NCBI GenBank assembly: GCA_023421075.1
Contig: JAEZUM010000092.1
Span: 21,451-85,450, forward strand
DNA: 64,000 nt
DNA from: Bacillota bacterium
Lineage (GTDB): Bacteria > Bacillota > Clostridia > Lachnospirales > Lachnospiraceae
Direction: 5' to 3'
The notes under the pieces are model-generated. The model ran no database searches and had not been told where the DNA came from. It saw only the letters and a list, made by a program, of their open reading frames with translations. The position numbers were made by a program, and so were the translations under genes. How positions within the stretch are numbered: position 1 is the first letter of the stretch; every line of letters begins with the position of its first letter. Below, piece by piece: positions 1-8,589 of the stretch.

Positions 1-448
1 GATCTGTAAAACATACCTGATATACATTACCATATTTAAGAACATCGGTAGAGGATGCGGAAGGAGTTAACTGGAACATATTATCCGCGTTAGTCTTCTC
101 AATAACAGATGCACAAGCACCGGAGGTTACTGTACCCATAAGCAACTTCATACCACCGTCTTTTAAGGTGTTATATGCATTAACAGCCTTCTCGCCGTCA
201 GCTTCATCATCTTCGAATTTGAAATCCAGCTTAACGCCATTAACGCCGCCTGCTTCATTAATCTCATTCACTGCTAATTCAGCACCGTTCTTTACGCTCT
301 GTCCATAAACTGCTGCGCCACCGGTTACAGGACCGATACCGCCAATATAGAATTTGTCATCCTTGGATGCGCCACCGCAAGCAACAAGGCTTGCTACTGC
401 CATACTCATAACTACAAGCAGGCTCAAAACTCTCTTCATTCTTCTCAT
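1..448 (-). CDS. ABC transporter substrate-binding lipoprotein, LivJ type (partial)
   Basis: The frame runs off the left edge, so only the first ~149 residues are present. The start has a basic N-region, a hydrophobic stretch and a lipobox (L-V-A-C, Cys about residue 24), as in a lipoprotein anchored outside the membrane. The mature part, beginning near FYIGGIGPVTGGAAVYGQS and continuing with GAELAVNEINEAGG, is typical of periplasmic-binding-protein type I receptors for branched-chain amino acids (LivJ/LivK). An AGGAGG site lies 7 nt before the ATG at 448. A near-consensus promoter sits upstream. The remaining liv permease and ATPase genes would be expected left of the window. The ligand cannot be told from this fragment. 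Confidence 0.88.
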   Translation of the reverse strand, partial: MRRMKRVLSLLVVMSMAVASLVACGGASKDDKFYIGGIGPVTGGAAVYGQSVKNGAELAVNEINEAGGVNGVKLDFKFEDDEADGEKAVNAYNTLKDGGMKLLMGTVTSGACASVIEKTNADNMFQLTPSASSTDVLKYGNVYQVCFTD

Positions 449-507
449 AATTGACCTCCTGTTTCGTATCTCTAAGATTATGCTTTAAAAGAATAATAAG
501 GCGTTCG

Positions 508-547
508 TGCGTAGCTAAGACAAATGTCTTTCATATGCGAACGTCTT
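508..547 (-). other. hairpin in the 5' leader of the LivJ-type gene
   Basis: An outer inverted repeat (CGTTCG / CGAACG) encloses a second one (AAGACA / TGTCTT). It lies between the promoter at 561-589 and the start codon, so it would be part of the untranslated leader. I recognise no known riboswitch. Confidence 0.4.
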
Positions 548-560
548 TATCTTAGGTTAT

Positions 561-589
561 ATAATAACCTCGAAAAAACGATTTGTCAA
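561..589 (-). promoter_or_regulatory. sigma-A promoter of the LivJ-type gene
   Basis: On the minus strand: -35 TTGACA (584-589), a 17-bp spacer and -10 TATTAT (561-566). This is close to perfect for the vegetative sigma factor and implies a leader of roughly 105 nt. Confidence 0.75.
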
Positions 590-676
590 TATAATCTTTT
601 AATGCGCTAAAGTATATTTTTCGAGCGTTGCGTGATAGAAAAAAAAGACAAATTCATAAGATACCGTAATAATCGC

Positions 677-720
677 AAAAAAAATGTTGACATAACTTAT
701 CTCTAAGTCATATCAACATT
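677..720 (-). terminator. rho-independent terminator of the zinc-ribbon gene
   Basis: Inverted repeat AATGTTGA...TCAACATT with further pairing inside (ATGACTT / AAGTTAT). On the minus strand it is followed by a run of eight T. It lies 16 nt past the stop of the gene ending at 736. Confidence 0.8.
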
Positions 721-735
721 GATATCATTAACTAT

Positions 736-1038
736 TTAATTAAGCTCGCCTCCGCACTTGTCGCAAAAATCCAAGCCTTCTAAGGTGATTCCCCCGCAAT
801 CAGGGCATATGATTTTAGCAGGAAGAATCTCTCTTTCTACAACCTCGTATTCGACATTCGGATCCTCCGGTTCATCATCATCTGATTCCGTCTCTTTCTC
901 CCGGACAAGCTCTTCTTCCATCGAAGCATCCTCCAGAAGTTCCTCTTCTTCTTGTTCAAATATCTCTTTTACTGTTTTTTCTATCTCATGCTCCTTACCC
1001 TGTTTCTTCCTATTAATAAAGCCACCAAATAATGACAT
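736..1038 (-). CDS. small acidic zinc-ribbon protein of unknown function
   Basis: The 100-residue product has a basic N-terminus, a long Glu/Asp-rich middle (about residues 17-65) that looks helical or disordered, and a C-terminal zinc ribbon with two CxxC pairs (CPDC and CDKC, 14 residues apart). Zinc ribbons of this kind bind metal and often mediate protein or nucleic-acid contacts. It lies 74 nt downstream of clpX on the same strand with no evident terminator between, so the two may be co-transcribed. A strong terminator follows. I cannot assign a function. The opposite-strand open frame over the same bases is a shadow of its Glu codons. Confidence 0.65.
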   Translation of the reverse strand: MSLFGGFINRKKQGKEHEIEKTVKEIFEQEEEELLEDASMEEELVREKETESDDDEPEDPNVEYEVVEREILPAKIICPDCGGITLEGLDFCDKCGGELN

Positions 1039-1112
1039 AAACTATCCCCTATCTATGTTCATTGTCTCACTTATATTTATTATATCATATGCCGAAGTTA
1101 GAACCTTGCTAT

Positions 1113-2549
1113 TTAATTCCCTGTTGCAATCAGTTTTTGTTTACTTATACCTCTCATTTCAATCAGAGGTACGCCTTTCCCTTCAATATAATCTCTTGTA
1201 ATAATCACTCTTCCGATATTATCATCCTTCGGGATCTCATACATGATATCCAACATAAGGTCCTCCAGAATTGCTCGGAGTGCTCTCGCTCCGGTCTTCT
1301 TCTCCAAAGCTTTCTCCGCAATTGCTTCCAGTGCGTCCGGTGCAAACTGCAGATCCACCTCATCCATCGCCAAAAGCTTCTGATACTGCTTAAGAATTGC
1401 ATTCTTTGGCTCCTTTAATACCTGAACCAGCATTTCCTTCGTCAATCCCTCCAAGGAGAACATGATCGGAAGTCTTCCAAGAAATTCCGGTATCATACCG
1501 TATTCTCTGAGATCATCGAGATTAGCCTTTTGCAATATATTCGGTTCTTCATCATATTTATCCTTCAGATCTGCATGGAAGCCGATGGAGGATTGCTTAT
1601 TCAGTCTTGCTTTCACGATCTTATCTAGATCCGGGAAGGCTCCTCCGCAGATAAATAAAATATGTTGTGTATTAACGGTAGTCAAGGGTACCATTGCATT
1701 TTTTGAGGAAGCGCCAACCGGTACCTCAACATTGCTTCCCTCAAGCAGCTTCAGCAAGCCCTGCTGTACTGACTCACCACTTACATCACGGCTGTTTGTA
1801 TTTCGTTTCTTCGCTATTTTATCTATCTCGTCGATAAATACGATACCTCGTTCTGCCTTCTCCACGTCATTGCCTGCTGCCTGTAAAAGCTTCGAGATAA
1901 CACTTTCCACATCGTCACCGATGTAACCGGCTTCCGTCAGAGAAGTAGCGTCGGTAATCGCTAACGGTACATTCAAAAGCTTTGCTAAGGTCTTTACCAG
2001 ATAGGTCTTGCCACTTCCGGTCGGTCCGATCATCAGCATATTGGATTTCTCAATCTCAACCTCCGGATCGGTTCCGTTGCCAATTCGTTTATAATGATTA
2101 TAAACTCCCACGGATATCACTTTCTTTGCGCGCTCCTGGCCGATTATAAAATCATCCAGGCTCGCTTTGATCACATGTGGAGAGGGAATGCTTCTACGAT
2201 CAAAAACCTGTGGTTCCTTTTCTTCCTCCGGTTTTTTCTTCTTAAGCTTCTGCGCATTAGGTATATCATTTTGTAATCCCGAAAGGTTCAGCATACTCGG
2301 ATTTATACCCATCATCTGCATATAGGGATTGTCGGTTTTATTAATGGTATCAAACGTCTTTTGCATACAATCGGAGCAAATACTGATTTGGTTGGGAATA
2401 TGAATCATCTTACCAACCTTACTCTCCGGTCTTCTGCATAGATAGCAGATCTCTTCATAATCATTATGATCTTTATGCTCCTTATGATCATCCTTATTCT
2501 CATTATTAAGGGTATCGTCTATATTAAAATCATCAAAATTGTTGCTCAT
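1113..2549 (-). CDS. clpX: ATP-dependent Clp protease ATP-binding subunit ClpX, N-terminally extended
   Basis: AAA+ unfoldase that selects proteins and feeds them to the ClpP peptidase. The zinc-binding dimerisation domain has Cys35, Cys38, Cys58 and Cys61. Walker A is GPTGSGKT (175-182), Walker B is IVFIDEID (236-243), and the pore loop is GYIGDD where most ClpX have GYVGED. The ClpP-docking IGF loop is present at 322-324, so it should work with ClpP. At 478 residues it is longer than the usual ~420, because of a charged N-terminal ~30 residues and a lysine/glutamate-rich linker near 100-115. The start is set by GGAGG five bases before ATG; an in-frame extension of 21 codons upstream lacks a ribosome site. 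Clostridia can carry more than one ClpX paralog, and this may be the non-canonical copy. Confidence 0.9.
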   Translation of the reverse strand: MSNNFDDFNIDDTLNNENKDDHKEHKDHNDYEEICYLCRRPESKVGKMIHIPNQISICSDCMQKTFDTINKTDNPYMQMMGINPSMLNLSGLQNDIPNAQKLKKKKPEEEKEPQVFDRRSIPSPHVIKASLDDFIIGQERAKKVISVGVYNHYKRIGNGTDPEVEIEKSNMLMIGPTGSGKTYLVKTLAKLLNVPLAITDATSLTEAGYIGDDVESVISKLLQAAGNDVEKAERGIVFIDEIDKIAKKRNTNSRDVSGESVQQGLLKLLEGSNVEVPVGASSKNAMVPLTTVNTQHILFICGGAFPDLDKIVKARLNKQSSIGFHADLKDKYDEEPNILQKANLDDLREYGMIPEFLGRLPIMFSLEGLTKEMLVQVLKEPKNAILKQYQKLLAMDEVDLQFAPDALEAIAEKALEKKTGARALRAILEDLMLDIMYEIPKDDNIGRVIITRDYIEGKGVPLIEMRGISKQKLIATGN

Positions 2550-2750
2550 CTTATCCTCCATAGCGCCATAAGGCAAACATCCTATCAAAAGAACACTTAT
2601 GTGCTCTTTCATTTACTTATCATTACAATATTATAGCTCATAAGCACCTATCACACAATAGCGTAAACTTAAAGCTTTCATTAATATTTGCTAAAGAAAC
2701 AGAAAATGACAGCAGAAATCCGGCTCACAAATTATACGGTAAATATTCAC

Positions 2751-2831
2751 AAAATATCAGCTATGCAAATATTTTGTGAATCATGTAATCAAAAATATCA
2801 GCTATACAGTTGTTTTGTGAAGCATGTATTA
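2751..2831. repeat. two tandem ~41-bp repeats with internal dyads
   Basis: Copies at 2751-2790 and 2792-2831 share most positions, including AATATCAGCTAT and TTTTGTGAA.CATGTA. Each can fold on itself (CACAAAATAT / ATATTTTGTG in the first). They lie between the clpX start and the htrA terminator. No gene was seen in 2550-2885. Confidence 0.55.
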
Positions 2832-2864
2832 AAAAGGGAATGCACAGAGTAATGGCATTCCCTT
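2829..2864 (-). terminator. rho-independent terminator of htrA
   Basis: Arms AAGGGAATGC / GCATTCCCTT with a 10-11 nt loop, followed on the minus strand by TTTTT. It starts about 20 nt after the htrA stop. Confidence 0.8.
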
Positions 2865-2885
2865 CATTCCTTTCATTAGATCAAA

Positions 2886-4511
2886 TTATTCTTCCGAACG
2901 ATCGAGATTTGGATTCTTACCCAGAGTTACCTTGATCGTTCCCTCCTGATACTCACTGGAGGATTTACGCATATAGGTTATTGTAACATCTGTGCCAATT
3001 CTCTTACTGGTTACATAATCACGCAACTGTGTGATCGAGGTAATCTCGATCTCATCTGCTTTAATAATAATATCTCCGGGTAATAAACCAGCCTTGTCGG
3101 CAGATCCTCCCTCGGCTAATTCATTTATGAATACTCCGATTGGCATATTATAATAAGAAGCAACATCCTCCGTAACATCATTGCCTATAATCCCCAGGTA
3201 TCCTTGCTCGTTCTCCGAAAGGATTTCACGGCTCATCAGCTCATTAATGATTGGCAAGGCTCTCGAGATAGGGATCGCGTAGCCCATACCTTCCACCTCA
3301 TTGGAAGCATATTTGACCGTATTAATTGCGATAACCTCACCATTTACGTTGAGCAGTGCTCCACCGCTGTTACCGGGATTAATCGCTGCATCGGTTTGTA
3401 ATAAGATCATTTTATTTGAGGTATAGCCATCCGAGATCTCTACCTCACGATCCTTTGCACTGATATAGCCAACGGTTACTGATTGTCCATATCCCAATGC
3501 ATTGCCGATCGCGATCGACATCTGTCCTACCTTCACCTCGTCGGAATTGCCTAGCTTTGCAACTTCGATTGCATCCAATGTAGCTTTTTCCATCGTTGCA
3601 ATATCTACACTTACTACAGCAAGATCCGCTTTTACATCCGTTCCCTTAATCACTGCATCTGCCTGTGATCCATCTATGAAGGTTACTTTGATTTTATCCG
3701 TTCCCTCAACCACATGATTATTGGTTGCGACCAACAGCTCTGTTTCATTCTTACCGACGATAAATCCGGAGCCGCTTCCCTCAACCTCCTGACTGTAGGG
3801 ACGGCCGAGCCAATCTGACGTCTGGGTTGCGGTGCTGTTGATGGATACAATTGCGGGCATGGTCTGGTCTACAATTCCACTGACTGTAGCTTTATCCTCC
3901 CTTTGAATATCACCGCCGGAGGTATAACTTATCTCATATTTCGCATCGTCACTGGCATCCGTACTTAAATTATCAATCAGCTTGCTGGAAGCTGCTCCGG
4001 GATTAATCACGTAATAAAGCTGTCCAAATCCAAAAAAGCTTAATACCGCAATCGTTCCAAAGCAAACCGCCTTTAAGACGAACCTCATTGCTTTATTGAT
4101 TGGTCCCCGTTCTTTCTTTGGCTTATTATCTGACGTAGTGCTCGTATTATTCCCATAGCTCCAGTTATTTGCATTCGGATTGTAATTCGCATATGCATTA
4201 GAATAGTTTGTATAGGGGTTATTCACCTGCTGATGATTACTGTAAGGATTATTTGTATACGAACTATTTGTATAAGCATAACCAGAGTTCGTATTCGCTC
4301 CGGTTTGGTGCTCCCCTGAATACGAATTCGATGTATTTTGATATGTTGAACTCTGATTCGTCTGGTATTGATTTGTTGTTCCTGTTTGCGATCCGCCCGG
4401 TGCATTCTCTGCCCAAAAGCTGTATTCCGGAATCTTATTGTTTGGAGACGGATTGCCATTTATATTGTTGTTACCTTCCATGTTTTGATTGTTATTTTCA
4501 TATTCTGCCAT
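2886..4511 (-). CDS. htrA: membrane-anchored HtrA/DegP-family serine protease
   Basis: Extracytoplasmic quality-control protease of the S1C family. The 541-residue product has a long Asn/Ser/Thr/Tyr-rich, probably disordered N-terminal segment (1-135), one membrane helix (about 143-168), a trypsin-like domain with His266 (TNNHVVEG), Asp296 (KADLAVV) and Ser382 (GNSGGALL), and one C-terminal PDZ domain (about 430-530). The disordered segment should stay in the cytoplasm and the protease outside. The start is set by AAGGAGAA seven bases before ATG (MAEYEN); the longer open frame upstream has no ribosome site. Transcription diverges from the sugar transferase at 4733. Direct repeats at 4597-4615 suggest control by a response regulator, as known for htrA under CssRS in Bacillus. 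Confidence 0.93.
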   Translation of the reverse strand: MAEYENNNQNMEGNNNINGNPSPNNKIPEYSFWAENAPGGSQTGTTNQYQTNQSSTYQNTSNSYSGEHQTGANTNSGYAYTNSSYTNNPYSNHQQVNNPYTNYSNAYANYNPNANNWSYGNNTSTTSDNKPKKERGPINKAMRFVLKAVCFGTIAVLSFFGFGQLYYVINPGAASSKLIDNLSTDASDDAKYEISYTSGGDIQREDKATVSGIVDQTMPAIVSINSTATQTSDWLGRPYSQEVEGSGSGFIVGKNETELLVATNNHVVEGTDKIKVTFIDGSQADAVIKGTDVKADLAVVSVDIATMEKATLDAIEVAKLGNSDEVKVGQMSIAIGNALGYGQSVTVGYISAKDREVEISDGYTSNKMILLQTDAAINPGNSGGALLNVNGEVIAINTVKYASNEVEGMGYAIPISRALPIINELMSREILSENEQGYLGIIGNDVTEDVASYYNMPIGVFINELAEGGSADKAGLLPGDIIIKADEIEITSITQLRDYVTSKRIGTDVTITYMRKSSSEYQEGTIKVTLGKNPNLDRSEE

Positions 4512-4585
4512 TCGAAATTCTCCTTTCTGTTCAAAAAGATATCTTGTACCCGGTATTGCCGATACTAAAATAAGTTTATATTCAC

Positions 4586-4615
4586 AGTGTAGCATCAGAT
4601 TGTGTTTAGATTGTG
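4586..4615 (-). promoter_or_regulatory. htrA promoter region with 11-bp direct repeat
   Basis: AGATTGTG occurs at 4597-4604 and 4608-4615 (minus strand CACAATCT), exactly 11 bp apart. This is the spacing typical of OmpR-family response regulator boxes. A possible -10 (TACACT, minus strand) lies at 4586-4591, which would put the repeats over the -35 region. Inferred only. Confidence 0.35.
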
Positions 4616-4659
4616 AAAAATAACGGAATATTAAAACAATCTTAAGAAAAAATTTGTTG

Positions 4660-4688
4660 TTGAAATCGGTACAATCATGTATTATATT
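4660..4688 (+). promoter_or_regulatory. sigma-A promoter of the sugar transferase operon
   Basis: -35 TTGAAA (4660-4665), a 17-bp spacer and -10 TATATT (4683-4688), about 45 bp ahead of the ATG at 4733. Confidence 0.6.
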
Positions 4689-4732
4689 AGAGAAGTTAAT
4701 CAAAAGTAAAATTATACAAAGTAGGTGCCTGG

Positions 4733-6160
4733 ATGATTAAAGATAATCAAAAGATGTTCAACAGAGTCCATGTTCTCATGGATGCCTGCATTATTGTTAT
4801 TGCCTACCTGCTCACTTATTATCTTCGTTTTTATAGTCCCCTGACTAAGTTATTTCGATTTCTGCGCGTTGAGCGGGGTACTTTCTTCTATAACATTGAT
4901 GTATATGCCGAGCGGCTGATCTTTATTGTTCCGTTATACTTATTTATATATTACTTCGCCCATTTATATACACCCAAGAGAGGCAAACGCCGATGGATCG
5001 AGATCTTTAATATCATCGCTGCGAACACCTTTGGCATTGCGTTCTTCTTCTCTTTCCTGTATATCACGAAGGAATTTAACCTTTCCCGTTACTTTTTGGG
5101 AATCTTTTATTGCTTAAATATCATATTAAGCATCGTTGCACGAATGATACTGGCTCAGGCCTTACGAGTAGCAAGGCGTAAGGGCTATAACCTGAAGCAT
5201 GTTATTTTGGTAGGGTATGGACATGCTGCCGAGGCTTATATTGACCGTATTTTTGCCAATCCCCAGTGGGGCTATTATATCCATGGGATTCTGGATGATA
5301 ACATCGAGGTTGGAACGATGTACAAGAAGGTTCCTGTCATCGGTAGCATCACCCACTTAGAATCGTTTCTTGCTAAGATGACTTTGGATGAAATTGCAAT
5401 CACCTTAAGCGTTAACGAATATGAGAAGCTGGAAAACATTGTAGCTATTTGCGAGAAATCCGGTGTCCATACGAAGTTTGTTCCCGACTATTACAGCTTC
5501 ATCCCTACGACGCCCTACACAGAGGATCTGTATGGTCTGCCTGTAATCAATATCCGAAATGTACCTCTCAGTAATACTTATAATCGTATCGTCAAACGAA
5601 TTGTAGATATCATTGGCTCAGCCTTCGCGTTGATCCTATTCTCCATCCCGATGATCATCGTCTCTCTGATTATAAAGATTACCTCCCCCGGACCTGTGAT
5701 CTTCTCACAAGTGCGGATTGGAAAACACAATAAGGAATTTAAGATGTATAAATTCCGCTCCATGGCTCTTCAATCCGAAAAGGATGAGAAGAAAGCCTGG
5801 ACCACCAAAAGTGATCCCAGAGTAACCGGAATCGGTAAGTTCATCCGTAAGACTAGCATTGATGAGTTCCCTCAGTTTTGGAATGTCTTAAAGGGGGATA
5901 TGAGTCTGGTTGGTCCCAGACCGGAGCGACCCTTCTTCGTGGACAAGTTCAAGGAAGAAATACCCAGATATATGATCAAGCATCAGGTATCTCCGGGACT
6001 CACCGGTTGGGCACAGATCAACGGATATCGTGGTGATACCTCGATTCGCAAACGTATTGATCATGATCTATACTATATTGAAAATTGGACCTTAGGTCTT
6101 GATTTTAAAATTATGTTTTTAACCATATTTAAAGGCTTTATCAATAAGAATGCTTACTAA
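4733..6160 (+). CDS. polyprenyl glycosylphosphotransferase (initiating sugar transferase)
   Basis: Membrane enzyme that moves a sugar-1-phosphate from a nucleotide sugar to undecaprenyl phosphate, the first step of a surface polysaccharide or glycan. The order of parts matches the WbaP/WcaJ group: four to five N-terminal membrane helices (about 10-135), a CoA-binding-like middle domain (about 150-250, VILVGYGHAAEAYI), another helix (about 288-310), then the bacterial sugar transferase domain with KMYKFRSM, the DEFPQFWNVLKGDMSLVG stretch and PGLTGWAQ. Its 475 residues are the normal length. The LCP ligase gene follows 37 nt later. The sugar cannot be read from sequence; glucose or galactose is usual for this group. 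Confidence 0.9.
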   Translation: MIKDNQKMFNRVHVLMDACIIVIAYLLTYYLRFYSPLTKLFRFLRVERGTFFYNIDVYAERLIFIVPLYLFIYYFAHLYTPKRGKRRWIEIFNIIAANTFGIAFFFSFLYITKEFNLSRYFLGIFYCLNIILSIVARMILAQALRVARRKGYNLKHVILVGYGHAAEAYIDRIFANPQWGYYIHGILDDNIEVGTMYKKVPVIGSITHLESFLAKMTLDEIAITLSVNEYEKLENIVAICEKSGVHTKFVPDYYSFIPTTPYTEDLYGLPVINIRNVPLSNTYNRIVKRIVDIIGSAFALILFSIPMIIVSLIIKITSPGPVIFSQVRIGKHNKEFKMYKFRSMALQSEKDEKKAWTTKSDPRVTGIGKFIRKTSIDEFPQFWNVLKGDMSLVGPRPERPFFVDKFKEEIPRYMIKHQVSPGLTGWAQINGYRGDTSIRKRIDHDLYYIENWTLGLDFKIMFLTIFKGFINKNAY

Positions 6161-6197
6161 AGCCGGTTAACCAGAAAGGCAAGGATTAAAAGTAATA

Positions 6198-7220
6198 ATG
6201 GCTAAGGAAATGAAACCCAAGAAGAACAAAAGCAAACTACTGGCAATTCTATTCGTTGAAATCTTTATCATTCTCCTGATTTTTGCAGGGATCTATGTAT
6301 ATGACAAGATGAATAAAATTCAATTTGATGACAGTGAGAACAGCAGCATTAGGCAGAATGAAGAGGTTGAGATAGAGGGTTATCGAAATATCGCTTTGTT
6401 TGGTGTAGACTCCAGAGACAATGCTCTTAAGAAAAGTACCCATAGCGATACCATTGTAATCGCAAGCATTAACAACAAGACCAAAGACGTGAAGCTGATA
6501 TCCATTTACCGAGATACTTACGTCAACATTCCCGGTGAGGGTTATAACAAAATCAATGCGGCTTATTTTAAAGGGGGTTACTCCTTAGCACTCAGTACCA
6601 TTAACACCAATTTCGATCTTGATGTGAAGGAATTCGTCACTGTGAACTTCTCCGCTATCGTCAATGTCATTGATAAGCTTGGCGGTATTGAACTGGATAT
6701 CACAAACAGCGAGTTGAAATATCTGAATGGATACGTGCGAGAATTAAACCGGATTAATAAAACCGATGTTCCGGGGCTCAAAAGTGCCGGTACTCAGATT
6801 GTAAATGGTACACAGGCTACTGCTTATGCCCGTATCCGATATACAAAGGGTGGCGATTTTAAACGTGCAGAGCGACAACGAATCGTAATTCAAAAAATAT
6901 TTGAGAAAGCAAAAGGCTCCGATCTTTCTATAATCAATTCCATAATTGATGAGATGTTCCCTCAGGTCTATACCAATTTATCAACTGCATCCATCTTAGC
7001 TCTGGCGACCGATTTATTCTCTTATAATATCGTAGATAATATTGGTTTTCCTTATGAAAAGGATGCGCATACCTATAACAAGGTATCCTATGTATTCCCG
7101 ATTAATCTTCAGGATAACGTGACACGACTTCATGAATTTATGTTTGACGAGCTTGGATATGTGCCCAGTGCTACCGTACAGGAATATTCCTCCTACGTCG
7201 AAGGAATACGGGAACAATAA
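6198..7220 (+). CDS. LytR-CpsA-Psr (LCP) family cell-wall glycopolymer ligase
   Basis: LCP enzymes sit outside the membrane and transfer undecaprenyl-linked polymers (teichoic acids, capsules) to peptidoglycan. The product has a short Lys-rich cytoplasmic tail, one membrane helix (about 14-36) and an LCP core: IALFGVDSRD near residue 60, HSDTIVIASINNKTKDVKLISIYRDT with the conserved Asp and Arg, and YARIRYTKGGDFKRAERQR with the Arg residues that bind the pyrophosphate. It is probably co-transcribed with the sugar transferase at 4733, and faces the CDP-glycerol polymer operon across a shared terminator. Together these suggest it attaches one of the two polymers made here. Confidence 0.92.
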   Translation: MAKEMKPKKNKSKLLAILFVEIFIILLIFAGIYVYDKMNKIQFDDSENSSIRQNEEVEIEGYRNIALFGVDSRDNALKKSTHSDTIVIASINNKTKDVKLISIYRDTYVNIPGEGYNKINAAYFKGGYSLALSTINTNFDLDVKEFVTVNFSAIVNVIDKLGGIELDITNSELKYLNGYVRELNRINKTDVPGLKSAGTQIVNGTQATAYARIRYTKGGDFKRAERQRIVIQKIFEKAKGSDLSIINSIIDEMFPQVYTNLSTASILALATDLFSYNIVDNIGFPYEKDAHTYNKVSYVFPINLQDNVTRLHEFMFDELGYVPSATVQEYSSYVEGIREQ

Positions 7221-7299
7221 GAATACATACTACCTATTCCATATTCATATAAGCGCTTATGCAATGGTGGGTTTATCACTATCCATCACTGATCAATAG

Positions 7300-7365
7300 A
7301 ATAGCGTGTGATTATTAACCGTTCAAGAGAACCTGTCTCTGTTCGATAATAGTCACACGCTATTT
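7300..7365. terminator. bidirectional terminator between convergent operons
   Basis: Inverted repeat AATAGCGTGTGA / TCACACGCTATT with extra pairing of TTATT / AATAA toward the loop. It lies 80 nt after the LCP stop and 17 nt before the end of the convergent gene at 7382. Confidence 0.6.
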
Positions 7366-7381
7366 CTGTAATTCGATATAT

Positions 7382-8524
7382 CTATTTCAGCAGACCCAGT
7401 AGTCGCTCTGTCGCATTGCCGTCGGTGTAGATATAATGATTATGGATAAAACTCTCGATACGACTTTGTTCATAGGCTTGTCCCTGAATGATACGAACAA
7501 CCTCTTCACAGTGATAAGCAACGGGTCCCGGAACAAAGCTTTGGTATTCATAATAGAAGCCCCTTCCCTGATCCGAGAATTCGTCATAATCATAAGCATA
7601 AAAGATCATCGGGCGTTTGGTCAGACAGTATTCGAAGATGATGGAGGAGTAATCCGTAATCAAAATATCTGCTGCCAGCAGGACCGTATTAACATCTCTT
7701 TCAAAGGATAGCTGACCGATATTCTCTCCCAGCTCTTCCGCACGAAAGGAATTCGCAATAAAGGGATGAAGCCGCAACCCGAAGTAATATTCCTCGGATA
7801 ACTGCCGGCTCATTTCCTTGATCAGTTCTATCAGTCTCGGATTCTGTGATTGAATGTCACGAAATGTCGGGGCATATAGTATCAACTTTTTGTCAGACGG
7901 TATCTTATATTTTTGATAAATATAATCCTTCTCCTGACTTCTTCCTGCCGCTTCAGTCTTCTTTAATCGTCGAAGAAGCTCATCTGTCTTAGGAAGGCCG
8001 ATTGGATAGATAACGTCTTCCTGCACTCCAAAAGCACCGGAATATAGCTTCTTCATACTCGGAGAATTCACGATAAGGTGCGTTATATTCGCATTTGCTC
8101 TTCCCTCTAAATCCTTCAATTGACCGGTATTGACATCCTGCCCGAATTTCTTAATGGTTCCGGTACCATGCCAGAGCTGGACTACCTTCGTCCCTCTCCT
8201 TCTTCCCAGATATGCATAGGGAAGAAACACATTATCCAGTAATACAATTTCTGCCCGCGCAAGCTCATAAGGCTTACGTAAGAAAAAGGAAATCATCGTC
8301 CGAATGCCGGACAGACTTTTTACTGCTTTCGTATCCTTCTTGGTTAGATAGGAAAAGGTATAACCCTGCCCAACCTCTTTTAAGGCTCTGGCGACTATGG
8401 CAACATTGCTGCCTTCCCCTTCATCATGAGTCATGATACAGAATACTCTCTTCTTTTTTATCGGAACGATTCTGCACAAGGTATACACCAGTGCAAACAG
8501 ACAATACCCGAATGTCTTCTTCAT
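7382..8524 (-). CDS. CDP-glycerol glycerophosphotransferase family protein
   Basis: Resembles TagB/TagF enzymes, which transfer glycerol phosphate from CDP-glycerol to a lipid-linked acceptor at the cytoplasmic face of the membrane. Family marks: VVQLWHGTGTIKKFG near residue 130 (catalytic His in WHGTG), LILYAPTFRD, RLHPFI, and the C-terminal ILITDYSSIIFEY. It is 380 residues, so it carries little beyond the GT-B-like transferase core plus a short amphipathic N-terminus. AGGAG lies 8 nt before the ATG. It is the last gene of the wall-polymer operon. A primase (TagB) or polymerase (TagF) role cannot be told apart by eye, and a ribitol-phosphate role is possible. Confidence 0.85.
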   Translation of the reverse strand: MKKTFGYCLFALVYTLCRIVPIKKKRVFCIMTHDEGEGSNVAIVARALKEVGQGYTFSYLTKKDTKAVKSLSGIRTMISFFLRKPYELARAEIVLLDNVFLPYAYLGRRRGTKVVQLWHGTGTIKKFGQDVNTGQLKDLEGRANANITHLIVNSPSMKKLYSGAFGVQEDVIYPIGLPKTDELLRRLKKTEAAGRSQEKDYIYQKYKIPSDKKLILYAPTFRDIQSQNPRLIELIKEMSRQLSEEYYFGLRLHPFIANSFRAEELGENIGQLSFERDVNTVLLAADILITDYSSIIFEYCLTKRPMIFYAYDYDEFSDQGRGFYYEYQSFVPGPVAYHCEEVVRIIQGQAYEQSRIESFIHNHYIYTDGNATERLLGLLK

Positions 8525-8589
8525 CTATGATACTCCTAGGTTCTTATACGAATTCAGTATCTATGTATTGACCGCCTCCAAGAATGTCG

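Noticed and set aside
758..1201. 147-codon open frame on the plus strand, Ser-rich
   Set aside because: Mirror of the Glu-rich zinc-ribbon gene and clpX end; no ribosome site and biased composition.
1462..1926. 154-codon plus-strand frame inside clpX
   Set aside because: Antisense shadow of a strongly conserved gene.
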